NCBI GenBank assembly: GCA_902826835.1
Contig: CADEGH010000044.1
Location: forward strand, 1 to 39,226
Source of the DNA: an uncultured bacterium
Lineage (GTDB): Bacteria > Planctomycetota > GCA-002687715
DNA: 39,226 bases
Reading direction: 5' to 3'
Shown: positions 31,563-39,226 of the stretch, in pieces
Position numbering within the stretch: the first letter of the stretch is position 1
Layout of the letters: every line of letters starts with the position of its first letter
Notes under the pieces: model-generated
The model's input: the letters and a program-made list of their open reading frames with translations, nothing else
What the model was told of the DNA's origin: nothing
Databases searched by the model: none
Translations under genes and position numbers: made by a program

Positions 31563-32536
31563 TGCTCGCAGAACTCGTTCAACTCGGCGCCCTGGAAGAG
31601 GGGACCGAGGGCACCCTCAACGATCCATTGGTCGGGAACACCAAGATCCTCGCACGCAACCCGGCGTTCGAAGTGATCATGCCCAAGACAGAGAGGGAGA
31701 CTCGGACTGCTGACCTCGACACGTGGCCCAGCCAGGGGCGGGCCGCAGGGGGCCGCCTCAGTTTCGAGGTTGATCTGTATGCTCAAAATCAGACCGACCT
31801 CCCGGCCTGGTACACCCTCATCGACGCATGCGGGCTCAGTGCGGTGACCGGAGGGGGAGGCGCGGCCGCGCACGTGATCAACCTGCGCAGCTCGCCGGCG
31901 GACATCCCGAGCCTCTCGCTTGCCACCAACGTCAGCGGATACCGACGGCGGCTCTATGGGGCGAGGGGCAATGTCGTGTTCCGCATGAAGGCGGGATCTC
32001 CAATCGTCGCGGCCTTCACGTTCGAAGGCGGTTACGTCGCCCCCACGGACTCCTCGTTCCTGTCCCCGACCTACGACAGCAACGCGCGCGACCTGCCCCA
32101 CTTCGTCTCCGCGGCTGTGGCGCTTTCGGCCGTCAGCCCGGCCACCGAAGCGCTGAGCGCGGCCGAGGCCATCTTGGAGACGTTCGAGATCGACATGGGG
32201 AACGTCCTGCACCTGCGATCCGACGGCAATGCCGCTATGGGATTCCGCAGCTGCCGCATCACGGGTCGAAAGCCCATGCTGCGCTTCGACCCGGAACAGA
32301 TGACGGTTGCCCAATTCGCCATCCTCGAGCAGCTCCGGCTCGACCACGAGTTCAGCATCACGACCGGCACCCTCTCCGGCAAGGCCGCCCTGAACAACAT
32401 CAAGTTCGATGCTCCCAGAGCCAAGTTCGAAGGCGTGCGTGAGGGCAACCGCGGCGGACTCCTCATCGCCCAAGCGGAGATGAGCCTGAACCGAAACGCC
32501 GGCAACGATTCCCTGGTTCTCACGCTGAGTGCCTGA
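31562..32536 (+). CDS. Major tail tube protein
   Basis: A 324-aa protein with TAATG one-base coupling to the previous gene. Beta-rich, with FEVIMPKTERETRTADLDTWPSQGR, an immunogenic-looking Gly-rich turn and the C-terminal sheet EFSITTGTLSGKAALNN. Position (after terminator, before G/GT and tape measure) identifies it as the tube subunit. It is longer than gpV of lambda without its Ig domain. Confidence 0.85.
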   Translation: MLAELVQLGALEEGTEGTLNDPLVGNTKILARNPAFEVIMPKTERETRTADLDTWPSQGRAAGGRLSFEVDLYAQNQTDLPAWYTLIDACGLSAVTGGGGAAAHVINLRSSPADIPSLSLATNVSGYRRRLYGARGNVVFRMKAGSPIVAAFTFEGGYVAPTDSSFLSPTYDSNARDLPHFVSAAVALSAVSPATEALSAAEAILETFEIDMGNVLHLRSDGNAAMGFRSCRITGRKPMLRFDPEQMTVAQFAILEQLRLDHEFSITTGTLSGKAALNNIKFDAPRAKFEGVREGNRGGLLIAQAEMSLNRNAGNDSLVLTLSA

Positions 32537-32540
32537 TCGC

Positions 32541-32909
32541 ATGGCCACATTCATCAACCCGAAGACGAGAGATCGGCTAGTTCGCCCGGACGGCACGGTC
32601 TACATCCTGCGGCCCATCACCTCGGGTGAGTGGATGGAGTTGCTATCCAACTGCGAGGCGGACGCCGAAGGGACGGTGCGCTTCGACCAGGCCAAGCTCT
32701 TTCCGTTGGCCAGGTGCTCACTGGTCGGATGGGAGGGTGTCACCGACCAGAGCGGCGCCGCCGTCGAGTTCCCGGACACGGGCGCTATCGACGGCCTCCC
32801 CGTCGCGGACGTCGCCGCCATTTCACGACGGGCGCTGGAACTCTCACGCCTGGGAGTGGTCGACCGAAAAAACTCCGAACGGCCGCCGCCCTCTCCGGCG
32901 GCCGGCTGA
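32541..32909 (+). CDS. Tail assembly chaperone G (0-frame product)
   Basis: A 122-aa protein from ATG 32541 (a GTG at 32529 would add four residues). RLVRPDGTVYILRPITSGEWMELL is the typical opening of G-like chaperones, which coat the tape measure. A frameshift signal near its end makes a longer GT form. In-frame stop TGA is at 32907. Confidence 0.85.
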   Translation: MATFINPKTRDRLVRPDGTVYILRPITSGEWMELLSNCEADAEGTVRFDQAKLFPLARCSLVGWEGVTDQSGAAVEFPDTGAIDGLPVADVAAISRRALELSRLGVVDRKNSERPPPSPAAG

Positions 32910-33184
32910 AGCACCAATGCGCAACGAACCCGTGCGAAGCGATGATCGAGGACGACTGCTCCTGCGGGGGGCGGTCTCGGTCGTGCTCTATGTGCTCGGG
33001 TTCGGGGCGGGTTATCGAGACTGGGTGTCCTCGCGTACGAGCCGCCGCCGCCGCCGGATTGGTGCGCCTCTATTGGCGGTTCCGCCAGCACCACGTGCTC
33101 CCGGTGGCCGGGGGCTGGCTCGACCAAACGGCATGGTGGGAAGACCTCGTGGACACATGCGACGCTGAGCTGAACAGTGAATGA
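32541..33184 (+). CDS. Tail assembly chaperone GT (minus-1 frameshift product)
   Basis: After translating to AAC at 32871-32873 ribosomes slip back one base and continue from base 32873, giving a product of about 214 aa. The T part is 103 residues with a Cys-rich start (CEAMIEDDCSCGG, CSMCSGSG) and a typical WRFRQHHVLPVAGGWLDQT, then WWEDLVDTCDAEL. It ends at 33184, overlapping the tape-measure start. In lambda the G/GT ratio is essential for tail assembly. The T part lacks a start of its own, which supports frameshifting. Confidence 0.85.
32867..32904 (+). promoter_or_regulatory. Programmed minus-1 frameshift signal
   Basis: The slippery heptamer A AAA AAC (32867-32873) is in the right phase (CGA AAA AAC in the G frame). 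Six bases later a perfect 9-bp stem begins: CGGCCGCCG (32880-32888) pairs with CGGCGGCCG (32896-32904) around a 7-nt loop. Slip site, spacing and stem all match the classic arrangement. Confidence 0.9.
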
Positions 33185-34811
33185 CGGCGGCAACATCGAA
33201 GCCAGCCTGACGCTGGACGACAAGGACTTCGCCCGCGGGATGAAGCAGGCGGAGAAGCAGTCGGCCACCACCATGCGCAAGGTTGGCGACGAGGCCAGCA
33301 AGGCCGGCAAGCACCTTGCCGGGATGACGTCGCACGCGCTCAAGATGGGCGCTGCGTTCCTGGGCCTGAAGGAACTGGGCTCCATCATCCAACGCATCGC
33401 CGCGGACAGCCGCGCGATCCAGTCCGCCCAGGGTGCGATCAACGAAGGGCTCACCAATCTGGGCAAGGGGGTCGACTGGGTCGCGGAGTCGATGGGGCTG
33501 ATCGACCCGGCCATGACCGCGGCGGAGAAGAAAGCCGCCCTCCTCCAGAAGCAGCTCTTCGAAGTAGGCAAGGCCGGAGCGGCGAGTGCGCACCAATTGA
33601 TGCAGCTGCGCGAGGGCCTGGCCGACGTGCAAGCCGCGTGGGGTGATGCCGCGGCCGAGGGCCCAGCCAGGGAGTTGGGCGCCGCACTGGAGCGTGCAGG
33701 AACCAGCCTCGATGAATTCCGCGAGATCGGCGACAAGCTCGTCGACGACCAGGCTCTGAACCTCGAATTCACGCGGATGCAGGGCAATGCACTGCGCGCA
33801 GGCGTGTCCCTTGACGTGCTCAAGGTCGCGATGGCGGGTATCCAGAAGGAGCGCGAGGCGAGCCGGAAGGCGGCCGAGGAGGAAGCCAAGGCCTACGCCG
33901 AACTGGAAACTGCGCTCACGAACCAGCGCGAAGTTTTGAGCCAGCTGTTCACACTGAAGAAAGGCCAGTTCCTCGAGCTCGGGCAGTACAGCACCCAAAG
34001 TGGGGAAGGCCTCTACGAGGGCATGCGCGAGCAGCTTGAGGCCCTGGGGGTCACGGCCCAGCGCGTAGACGAGGCCCTCGACGAGGCGATTGGAGAGGAG
34101 CGGCTCAGCGAGATCGAGGCTTTCCTCCGGCTCTCCGCAAAGGAGCGCGGGCTGACAGCGGGGACCACCGAACTGCTGATCTCGTCCATGCGGCAAGCTG
34201 CGGCCGCCGCTCAGGATGAGATCAAGCAGACGCGCGAGGAACTTGAGGCCGCCGCCGAGACCGCCAAGGAGTACATGCCAGCGGCCTTCGCGGATGGGTT
34301 CCGCCAGGCCAGCGCGGAGATGAACAACTTCCTTGACGCCGGGCGTGAGGTCGCAACCGGACTCCAGGGAATCTTCAAGTCGACCTTCTTCGACTTCTTC
34401 AAGACGCAGACCTTCGACCTTCGCAGCCTGCTTGAGTCCCTCCTCGACCTGGGGCTGAACGTCGTGAGCAACCTCCTCGGAGGCAACCTCACCCAGGGGA
34501 TCGGTAGCCTGCTCGGGTTCGCCGGCGGCGGACGTCCTCCCGGAGGCCGCGCGGTTGTAGTCGGGGAGCGCGGGCCGGAAGTGGCGCGGTTTCCTCCGGG
34601 CACTGAGATCATCCCCAATCACCGGCTACACGAGGTGGCAGGCGGAGGAGGCGGGATCACGCTCAACGTGACGAACAACATCAACGCGATCGACGCGCAA
34701 AGCTATCGAGAGCTCGTCGCCCGCGACCCGAACGCACTAGCTGGACCGCTGCTCCAGCTCTTGCACGGCAACATGCAGGTGCGCGGCGCAATGGCGGGGG
34801 CGCGCGCGTGA
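33177..34811 (+). CDS. Tape measure protein
   Basis: A 544-aa protein from GTG 33177, overlapping the GT stop by eight bases. Ala/Glu/Lys helices dominate (residues about 1-400: ARGMKQAEKQSATTMRKVGDE in its span), with a hydrophobic region near 405-440 (FFDFFKTQTFDLRSLLESLLDLGL). The C-terminus shows VVVGERGPEVARFPPGTEIIPN, a box common to tape measures. The short length implies a fairly short siphovirus tail, on the order of 80 nm if about 0.15 nm per residue applies. Confidence 0.92.
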   Translation: MNDGGNIEASLTLDDKDFARGMKQAEKQSATTMRKVGDEASKAGKHLAGMTSHALKMGAAFLGLKELGSIIQRIAADSRAIQSAQGAINEGLTNLGKGVDWVAESMGLIDPAMTAAEKKAALLQKQLFEVGKAGAASAHQLMQLREGLADVQAAWGDAAAEGPARELGAALERAGTSLDEFREIGDKLVDDQALNLEFTRMQGNALRAGVSLDVLKVAMAGIQKEREASRKAAEEEAKAYAELETALTNQREVLSQLFTLKKGQFLELGQYSTQSGEGLYEGMREQLEALGVTAQRVDEALDEAIGEERLSEIEAFLRLSAKERGLTAGTTELLISSMRQAAAAAQDEIKQTREELEAAAETAKEYMPAAFADGFRQASAEMNNFLDAGREVATGLQGIFKSTFFDFFKTQTFDLRSLLESLLDLGLNVVSNLLGGNLTQGIGSLLGFAGGGRPPGGRAVVVGERGPEVARFPPGTEIIPNHRLHEVAGGGGGITLNVTNNINAIDAQSYRELVARDPNALAGPLLQLLHGNMQVRGAMAGARA

Positions 34812-35905
34812 CCGTCATCTTGGAGGACCTCTTCAACCGCACGGCTGCGGACCTCACCACTTCGCCCTCGGGGCGGTGGGGAGCGCCTGCGGGTAGCGGA
34901 GGCACGAACGCCTGGGCGGCCGACGGACAGTTCGCGCGGACGGCTACGACGTTCGCTGCGAGCTCGCGCGGGCTGCTGCGGTGGACGGGCCAGGATCATG
35001 GGAAGAACTGGGGGGAGTTCCGAGCCCGATTCATCCGGACCTCATCGACCGTGCAGGAGGTCGGGATCTTCCTACGCGCTCAACGTTCGGGCACCGACTA
35101 CCGCCGCTATGGGCTGGTGTACGCGAGCTCTGCAAATCGATGGGAGCTGCGCTACTACTCCTCGCTCACGGCCTATCTCGTCCTGACAAGCGCGACCAAT
35201 GTTGCGACTGGGTTCACCTGGGACGGCAACCCCCACACATTGCGGTATCGCGTTCGGCCGCAGCCCTGTACCAACCCGAACAATGCGGCAGCCTGCCCCA
35301 ATCCGGGGACCACGCTGGTGCACGAGACTTGGATCGACGGCACTTACCTTGGGTGGCTCGTCTCCACGGACCACTTCGTTCCGCTGGGCCTGGCCAACTA
35401 TCGGGGCTTCGGCTTCGAGGTCCTGACCGCGGCCGGCTGGAACGGTGCCACCGACGTCCTGCGGTTCGATGACGCGCAGTGGGACGACCTCACGCCGGAT
35501 GCTCCCGAAGAGCTGCCCGCGTTCTCAGCGCCGATCACCTACACCGCGGTCAGCATCGCCGGCGAGGGCACCGCGGCCGATCCGCTGCCCTTCACGCCGG
35601 ACATCGGCGAGCAGGTGGACATGCGGTTCCACACCATCGGGACCGAGATGGACGCGCCTTATGAGCACACCTGGGCGCAGTTCCAGGAGGGCCGACGGCT
35701 GTGGAGGGTCGGACACTCGGCGCTAAGCACGGCCGACGCTGAGACGCTCCGGGTGTTCCTCCTCGCACACATTGAGACGCCGATGCTCTACACCTGCGAC
35801 GACGGGGTGACCCGCTCGGGCACCTGGGTGGGGGGCGCGCTGAAGATCACTCAGTGGGATCCCGCGTTCGCGCGGATGGAGTACGTGATCGAGGAGGCCC
35901 TTTGA
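34808..35905 (+). CDS. Minor tail protein M-like with N-terminal jelly-roll domain
   Basis: A 365-aa protein from GTG 34808, overlapping the tape-measure stop. Residues about 1-240 look like a concanavalin/LamG-type jelly roll (TASSRGLLRWTGQ-type strands, EFRARFIRTSSTVQEVGIFL, GNPHTLRYRVRPQ, WIDGTYLGWL). Residues about 250-365 match M-like minor tail proteins (EQVDMRFHTIGTEM, RLWRVGHSAL, MEYVIEEAL). The fusion suggests a tail-tip protein with a sugar-binding domain. Confidence 0.65.
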   Translation: MTVILEDLFNRTAADLTTSPSGRWGAPAGSGGTNAWAADGQFARTATTFAASSRGLLRWTGQDHGKNWGEFRARFIRTSSTVQEVGIFLRAQRSGTDYRRYGLVYASSANRWELRYYSSLTAYLVLTSATNVATGFTWDGNPHTLRYRVRPQPCTNPNNAAACPNPGTTLVHETWIDGTYLGWLVSTDHFVPLGLANYRGFGFEVLTAAGWNGATDVLRFDDAQWDDLTPDAPEELPAFSAPITYTAVSIAGEGTAADPLPFTPDIGEQVDMRFHTIGTEMDAPYEHTWAQFQEGRRLWRVGHSALSTADAETLRVFLLAHIETPMLYTCDDGVTRSGTWVGGALKITQWDPAFARMEYVIEEAL

Positions 35906-36552
35906 CCTGGACCCCACAACTGGAGCTCGAGGCGCAGCTCCTCCACTCGGGGGATTCCTGGGTCGAATGCTGGACGATCCCGGTCAGCGACACGCACGCG
36001 ATGTTCGTCTGCGCGCACACGAGCCAGATCACGGTGGGGTCGGTCACCTACGAGCCGGCAGCGATCGGGCGCAGCGCGGAGACGGCGGACAGCCGGGGCG
36101 GCATTCCGACCCTCACCTTGCGCATCTCCAACGTCAACAGGGCCGCACAGGCCAGGCTCGAGGAGGACGGCGGGGTTCTCGGCCGGCGCCTCTCCCGCAT
36201 CCTCGTGTCGACGTCCGACCTGGGGTTCTCGGTCGGCCCGTCCGTCTGGGAGATCGAGGACGCCGAAGCCAGCGACCTCGAGGTGGTGGTCCGGCTTGGC
36301 CCGGTCTCTCCGCTTGAGGCTCCATTCCCGGCTCGCAGGTTCCAGCGCAACCGCTGTGACCTGGTCTACGGGGCCGACCGCTGCGGCTACAACAAAACCC
36401 GCGCGGGTGCCATGGCGACATGCGACCGGAGCTTGCTCAGCTCGAACGGATGCGTGGCGCACGGCGACGACGAGGAGGCCGCCGGCCTGCCGCGCCGCCA
36501 CCCGATCCACTACGGCGGGGAGCCGAGCATCCCGAGAGGTCCCTACCTGTGA
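35902..36552 (+). CDS. Minor tail protein L-like (Fe-S type)
   Basis: A 216-aa protein from TTG 35902 (TTGA overlap; GAGGAGG just upstream). An in-frame ATG at 35854 would add 16 residues inside the previous gene. The N-terminal part follows DUF1833/2163-type tail proteins. The C-terminal part has four cysteines (RNRCDLVYGADRCGYN, ATCDRS, NGCVAHGD) before HPIHYGGEPSIPRGPYL, matching the [4Fe-4S] domain of lambda gpL. It precedes the NlpC/J gene, as L precedes K in lambda. Confidence 0.85.
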   Translation: MTWTPQLELEAQLLHSGDSWVECWTIPVSDTHAMFVCAHTSQITVGSVTYEPAAIGRSAETADSRGGIPTLTLRISNVNRAAQARLEEDGGVLGRRLSRILVSTSDLGFSVGPSVWEIEDAEASDLEVVVRLGPVSPLEAPFPARRFQRNRCDLVYGADRCGYNKTRAGAMATCDRSLLSSNGCVAHGDDEEAAGLPRRHPIHYGGEPSIPRGPYL

Positions 36553-39226
36553 CCACGCGCGAGCTGGACCGGCTAATCTGGGTGGATCTCCTCGGGGTGC
36601 CCTACCTCGAGCGCGGGCGCACGCGCGAGGGCATGGATTGCTACGGCCTCGCCGTGCTGCTCCAGCGGCGCCAGGGCCGCACCGTGGCCGATCCGCCGGT
36701 GCTGGGAGCCTGGGCGCGCGTCGAAGCGCCTGAGCCCGGGGACGCGGTCCTGATGCGGCTGAGCGGCCAGGCGCCGGACCACGTGGCCACGCTGATCTCT
36801 GGGACCGAGGTGCTTCACATCCTCGAGGGAGGGACGGCATGCAAAGAGCAACTTGCCGACTACTCCCGCCACGTGGTGGGGTTCTTTCGGGCGGAGCCTC
36901 CGACCACGGCATGGCTTCCGCCCGCCCGCCGGCGGTTCCGCATCGTGCTCGTGCCTGACCCGATTGGCATGACCGGGGTGCGCGCAGAGGAGCTCGATTG
37001 GAGCGAGGGGACAACCATTACCGAGCTGCTCGCGGGCGGGCTCTCTCGCGCGCGCTGGACCGTCGACGGCTATCAGGCGGCGGTCGGGGATCCGATTCCC
37101 GAGGCGGCCGAGGTCGTGTGCTGGAACGCGCCGAGGATCCCGGTTCCGGCTGCCCTGATCGCCGCCACTGGATTGAGCGGCGGAACTCTCGCCTTCATCG
37201 GGAACATCTTCATTGCCACCGGGTTGGGCTTATTGGCTACCCTCGTAGCTGCCCCCCAGCAGCCGCGCCTCGACAGCACCACGGAGGAGGCCTCGCCGAG
37301 TTTCAACCTCGACGGCATCCGCAACACCGTGGCCAACGGCACGACGATCCCTGTGGTGTTCGGCGAGATCCGGGTCGGGGGCCAGTTCCTCCAGACCTTC
37401 TTTGAGGTCGACGCGGAGTTCAGATCAACCCTCTTCGTCTTGCTGGGCATTAGCGAGGGCGAGATCGAGAGCATTGGCGGGATCAGCCAGGACAGCGATC
37501 GGCTGCCGGCGTCCTCCATCGTCGGGGACCTGATCGCGATCGACGGGAACCCGATCAGCGCCTATCCCACCGCGCGCATTAGTGTGCGCCTCGGCAAGCC
37601 CAGGCAGACGGTGATTCCCGGCTTCGAGAACCAGGTCACAGCCTTCGGGCAGTCCGTGACCCTCCGCGCGACCTCGCCCCTGGTGCCTGGCCAGAGCGCG
37701 ATCGCCAACAACGACCAGACGTTTTTGTACACCACGACGCAGCCCGTCGACGGGTTCGCGCTCCAGGTGCGTTACCCGATCGGTCTCTACAAGATCGACG
37801 CCACCGACGGGGACGAGGAACCGTACTCGGTCTATTACACGCTGCGGTATCAGAGGAAAAACCAGCCGGGTACAGAAATTGTGGAGGTCGTGGTGCACGG
37901 CCCGAGCCAGAAGAAGGCCGACCACACGCGGACGATCAAGCGGCAAGGTCTCGTGCGCGACATCTGGGAGATCCGCATCACCCGCATGTCGGACAACGAC
38001 GAGAACATGCAGCGCCGCTATTCGGTCTCGACGCTGATCGCGGTGAACGAGTACGCGAGCGGGACATCGATTGCGCGCAATGGTAAAGCGCTTCTCGCCA
38101 TCGAACTACTGAACACCGGGCAGCTCAGCGGAGCGATCCCGAACATCACCAACATCACCAAGGGCAAGAAGGTTCCGATTCTGGACACGGGCGCAAGCCT
38201 CACCGCGCCCACCTTCACCCGTGCCTGGAGTGCGAATCAGGCGTGGGTCTCTTTGGAGCTGATCACCAACCCCATCTTTGCGGGCGGGGCGTTCTACACG
38301 CTGGACCATGTCGACCTCCCCAGTCTCCAGGAAGTCGCCGCTTACTGCGACGAATCGCTCACGACGAGCGGCACGAACCACAAGCGGTGGGAGTTCGATT
38401 ACAACTTTGATTCTCCTGGCCGCCTCTGGGACCAGTTGGCCAAGGTGATGGCATCGTGCCGCTCCACCGTCGTGTTGAGGAACGGAAAGTTCTTCTTCGC
38501 GATCGAGCGGGCCGCGAGTCCCACTCAGCTCTTCACGATGGGGAACACCTTCGGGTTCCGAAAGCGCTACCTGCCCCTGCGGCGCCGCGCCAACATGGTG
38601 CAGATCCAGTACCGGAATCGTCGCCTGGATTACGACAGCGATCTCGCGCAGCTCGACGACCTGGGGGAGAGCACCGAGGTCGTGAGGGAAGACATGAGCC
38701 TCGCCGGAGTTGTCACTCCGGAGCGGGCCTACCGAGCAGCCAAGTACACGCTCAACGTCGCCCAGGACGTGCGGTGGGCGGCAACGTGGGAGACGTCGAT
38801 CGAGGGCCTGGCCGTGCGGATCGGCAGCGTCGCGCGAGTGGCGCACGACACTGTTCTGCCTGGCAGCCCCAGCGGCCGAGTCCTCGCCGGCTGCACGACG
38901 ACGACCATTCGCCTCGACCGGGACGTGACCGTTCCAGCCTCGCCGGCGTGGACCGTCGTTCTGCGCGTGGTGGTGGCCGGGGCGCCCACCCTTGTGACCG
39001 CCACCCCGACGGCCGGGACCTACGTCAGTGGGGACGACATTCCGATCAGCGCCGCGCTCGCGGTCGCCCCCGCGCGTCATGACCTCTACGCGATCGGCCC
39101 TTCGACGACCGTCACGCAGAGCTGGCGCATCACCTCGATCGAGGCGAGCCCGGACCAGCGCGCCGTCATCCAGGCAGTCGAGTACGTGGCCTCGGTCTAC
39201 GAGGACGACCCTGGCACGATCGAGGG
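36549..39226 (+). CDS. Fused NlpC/P60 peptidase, I-like and J-like tail-tip protein, 3' truncated
   Basis: At least 892 aa from GTG 36549 (GTGA overlap), open to the window end. Residues about 1-110 are an NlpC/P60 peptidase: Cys31 in GMDCYGL, His78 in DHVATL, a second His near 89. Residues about 115-245 include a small alpha/beta part and two hydrophobic spans (PAALIAATGLSGGTLAFIG, ATGLGLLATLVAA), as in lambda gpI. From about residue 260 the J-like region starts (NTVANGTTIPVVFGEIRVGG, ALLAIELLNTGQLSG, YCDESLTTSG). Lambda encodes K, I and J separately. Confidence 0.88.
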   Translation, partial: MTTRELDRLIWVDLLGVPYLERGRTREGMDCYGLAVLLQRRQGRTVADPPVLGAWARVEAPEPGDAVLMRLSGQAPDHVATLISGTEVLHILEGGTACKEQLADYSRHVVGFFRAEPPTTAWLPPARRRFRIVLVPDPIGMTGVRAEELDWSEGTTITELLAGGLSRARWTVDGYQAAVGDPIPEAAEVVCWNAPRIPVPAALIAATGLSGGTLAFIGNIFIATGLGLLATLVAAPQQPRLDSTTEEASPSFNLDGIRNTVANGTTIPVVFGEIRVGGQFLQTFFEVDAEFRSTLFVLLGISEGEIESIGGISQDSDRLPASSIVGDLIAIDGNPISAYPTARISVRLGKPRQTVIPGFENQVTAFGQSVTLRATSPLVPGQSAIANNDQTFLYTTTQPVDGFALQVRYPIGLYKIDATDGDEEPYSVYYTLRYQRKNQPGTEIVEVVVHGPSQKKADHTRTIKRQGLVRDIWEIRITRMSDNDENMQRRYSVSTLIAVNEYASGTSIARNGKALLAIELLNTGQLSGAIPNITNITKGKKVPILDTGASLTAPTFTRAWSANQAWVSLELITNPIFAGGAFYTLDHVDLPSLQEVAAYCDESLTTSGTNHKRWEFDYNFDSPGRLWDQLAKVMASCRSTVVLRNGKFFFAIERAASPTQLFTMGNTFGFRKRYLPLRRRANMVQIQYRNRRLDYDSDLAQLDDLGESTEVVREDMSLAGVVTPERAYRAAKYTLNVAQDVRWAATWETSIEGLAVRIGSVARVAHDTVLPGSPSGRVLAGCTTTTIRLDRDVTVPASPAWTVVLRVVVAGAPTLVTATPTAGTYVSGDDIPISAALAVAPARHDLYAIGPSTTVTQSWRITSIEASPDQRAVIQAVEYVASVYEDDPGTIE

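Noticed and set aside
32626..33168. Separate gene in the plus-1 frame after G
   Set aside because: It is Arg/Pro-rich and lacks T-like segments. The minus-1 frame holds the conserved WRFRQHHVLPVAGGWLDQ part and follows from the slip site.

Overview
The window is a temperate, tailed (siphovirus-type) bacteriophage genome of high GC content. It is truncated at both ends. A virion gene is open through base 1, and the tail-tip (J-like) gene is still open at base 39226. The two ends do not join in a way that makes sense, so a stretch of tail-fibre DNA is missing between them. A phage-type attachment site with phage genes on BOTH sides lies at about 5.94 kb. It carries the 3' part of a tRNA-Gly(GCC) gene. 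This means the DNA is the unintegrated (virion or replicative) form rather than an excised piece of bacterial chromosome. The host is an unidentified high-GC bacterium. A lipobox-bearing lysis-region protein would fit a Gram-negative host, but this is weak evidence.

Layout. (1) 1-5613, plus strand: end of the virion genes (a partial tail protein and a 1275-aa PKD-domain tailspike with a polysaccharide-lyase-like body), then a lysis-type cluster (coiled-coil/TM protein, lipoprotein, small protein, holin-like protein). No endolysin is recognisable. (2) 5614-6101, non-coding: a two-repeat, one-spacer CRISPR-like element, then attP with integrase arm-type repeats and a strong terminator. (3) 6102-7088: tyrosine integrase. 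(4) 12191-6979, minus strand: a leftward early operon of 13 small accessory genes (beta-class DNA methyltransferase, ASCH-like protein, several zinc-ribbon proteins). Twelve junctions overlap and eleven of them are exact 4-base stop/start overlaps. (5) 12.2-14.2 kb: lambda-like control region. Two near-identical divergent promoters, both apparently giving leaderless mRNAs, flank an HTH regulator and two leftward genes in a rex-like position. (6) 13924-22455, plus strand: rightward early operon with a Cro-like HTH, a 481-aa unknown, a Rad50/SMC-like ATPase, a KTSC protein, a UvrD-like helicase, and a DUF1376 replication protein with a candidate origin inside its gene. (7) 22459-39226: packaging and morphogenesis in canonical order: small and large terminase, portal-MuF fusion, S78 protease, HK97 capsid, connectors, tail terminator, tube, G/GT frameshift chaperones, tape measure, M-like, L-like, and a K/I/J-like fusion.

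How it works together: integrase recombines attP with a host tRNA-Gly gene. The central HTH protein probably represses both the leftward and rightward promoters through the shared operator. On induction the rightward operon supplies replication and recombination functions, with initiation probably inside the DUF1376 gene, and late genes follow on the same strand.

The most unusual features are the CRISPR-like mini-array beside attP, the duplicated leaderless promoter/operator, the in-gene origin with iterons and a large inverted repeat, and a textbook A-AAA-AAC minus-1 frameshift site with a 9-bp stem-loop.
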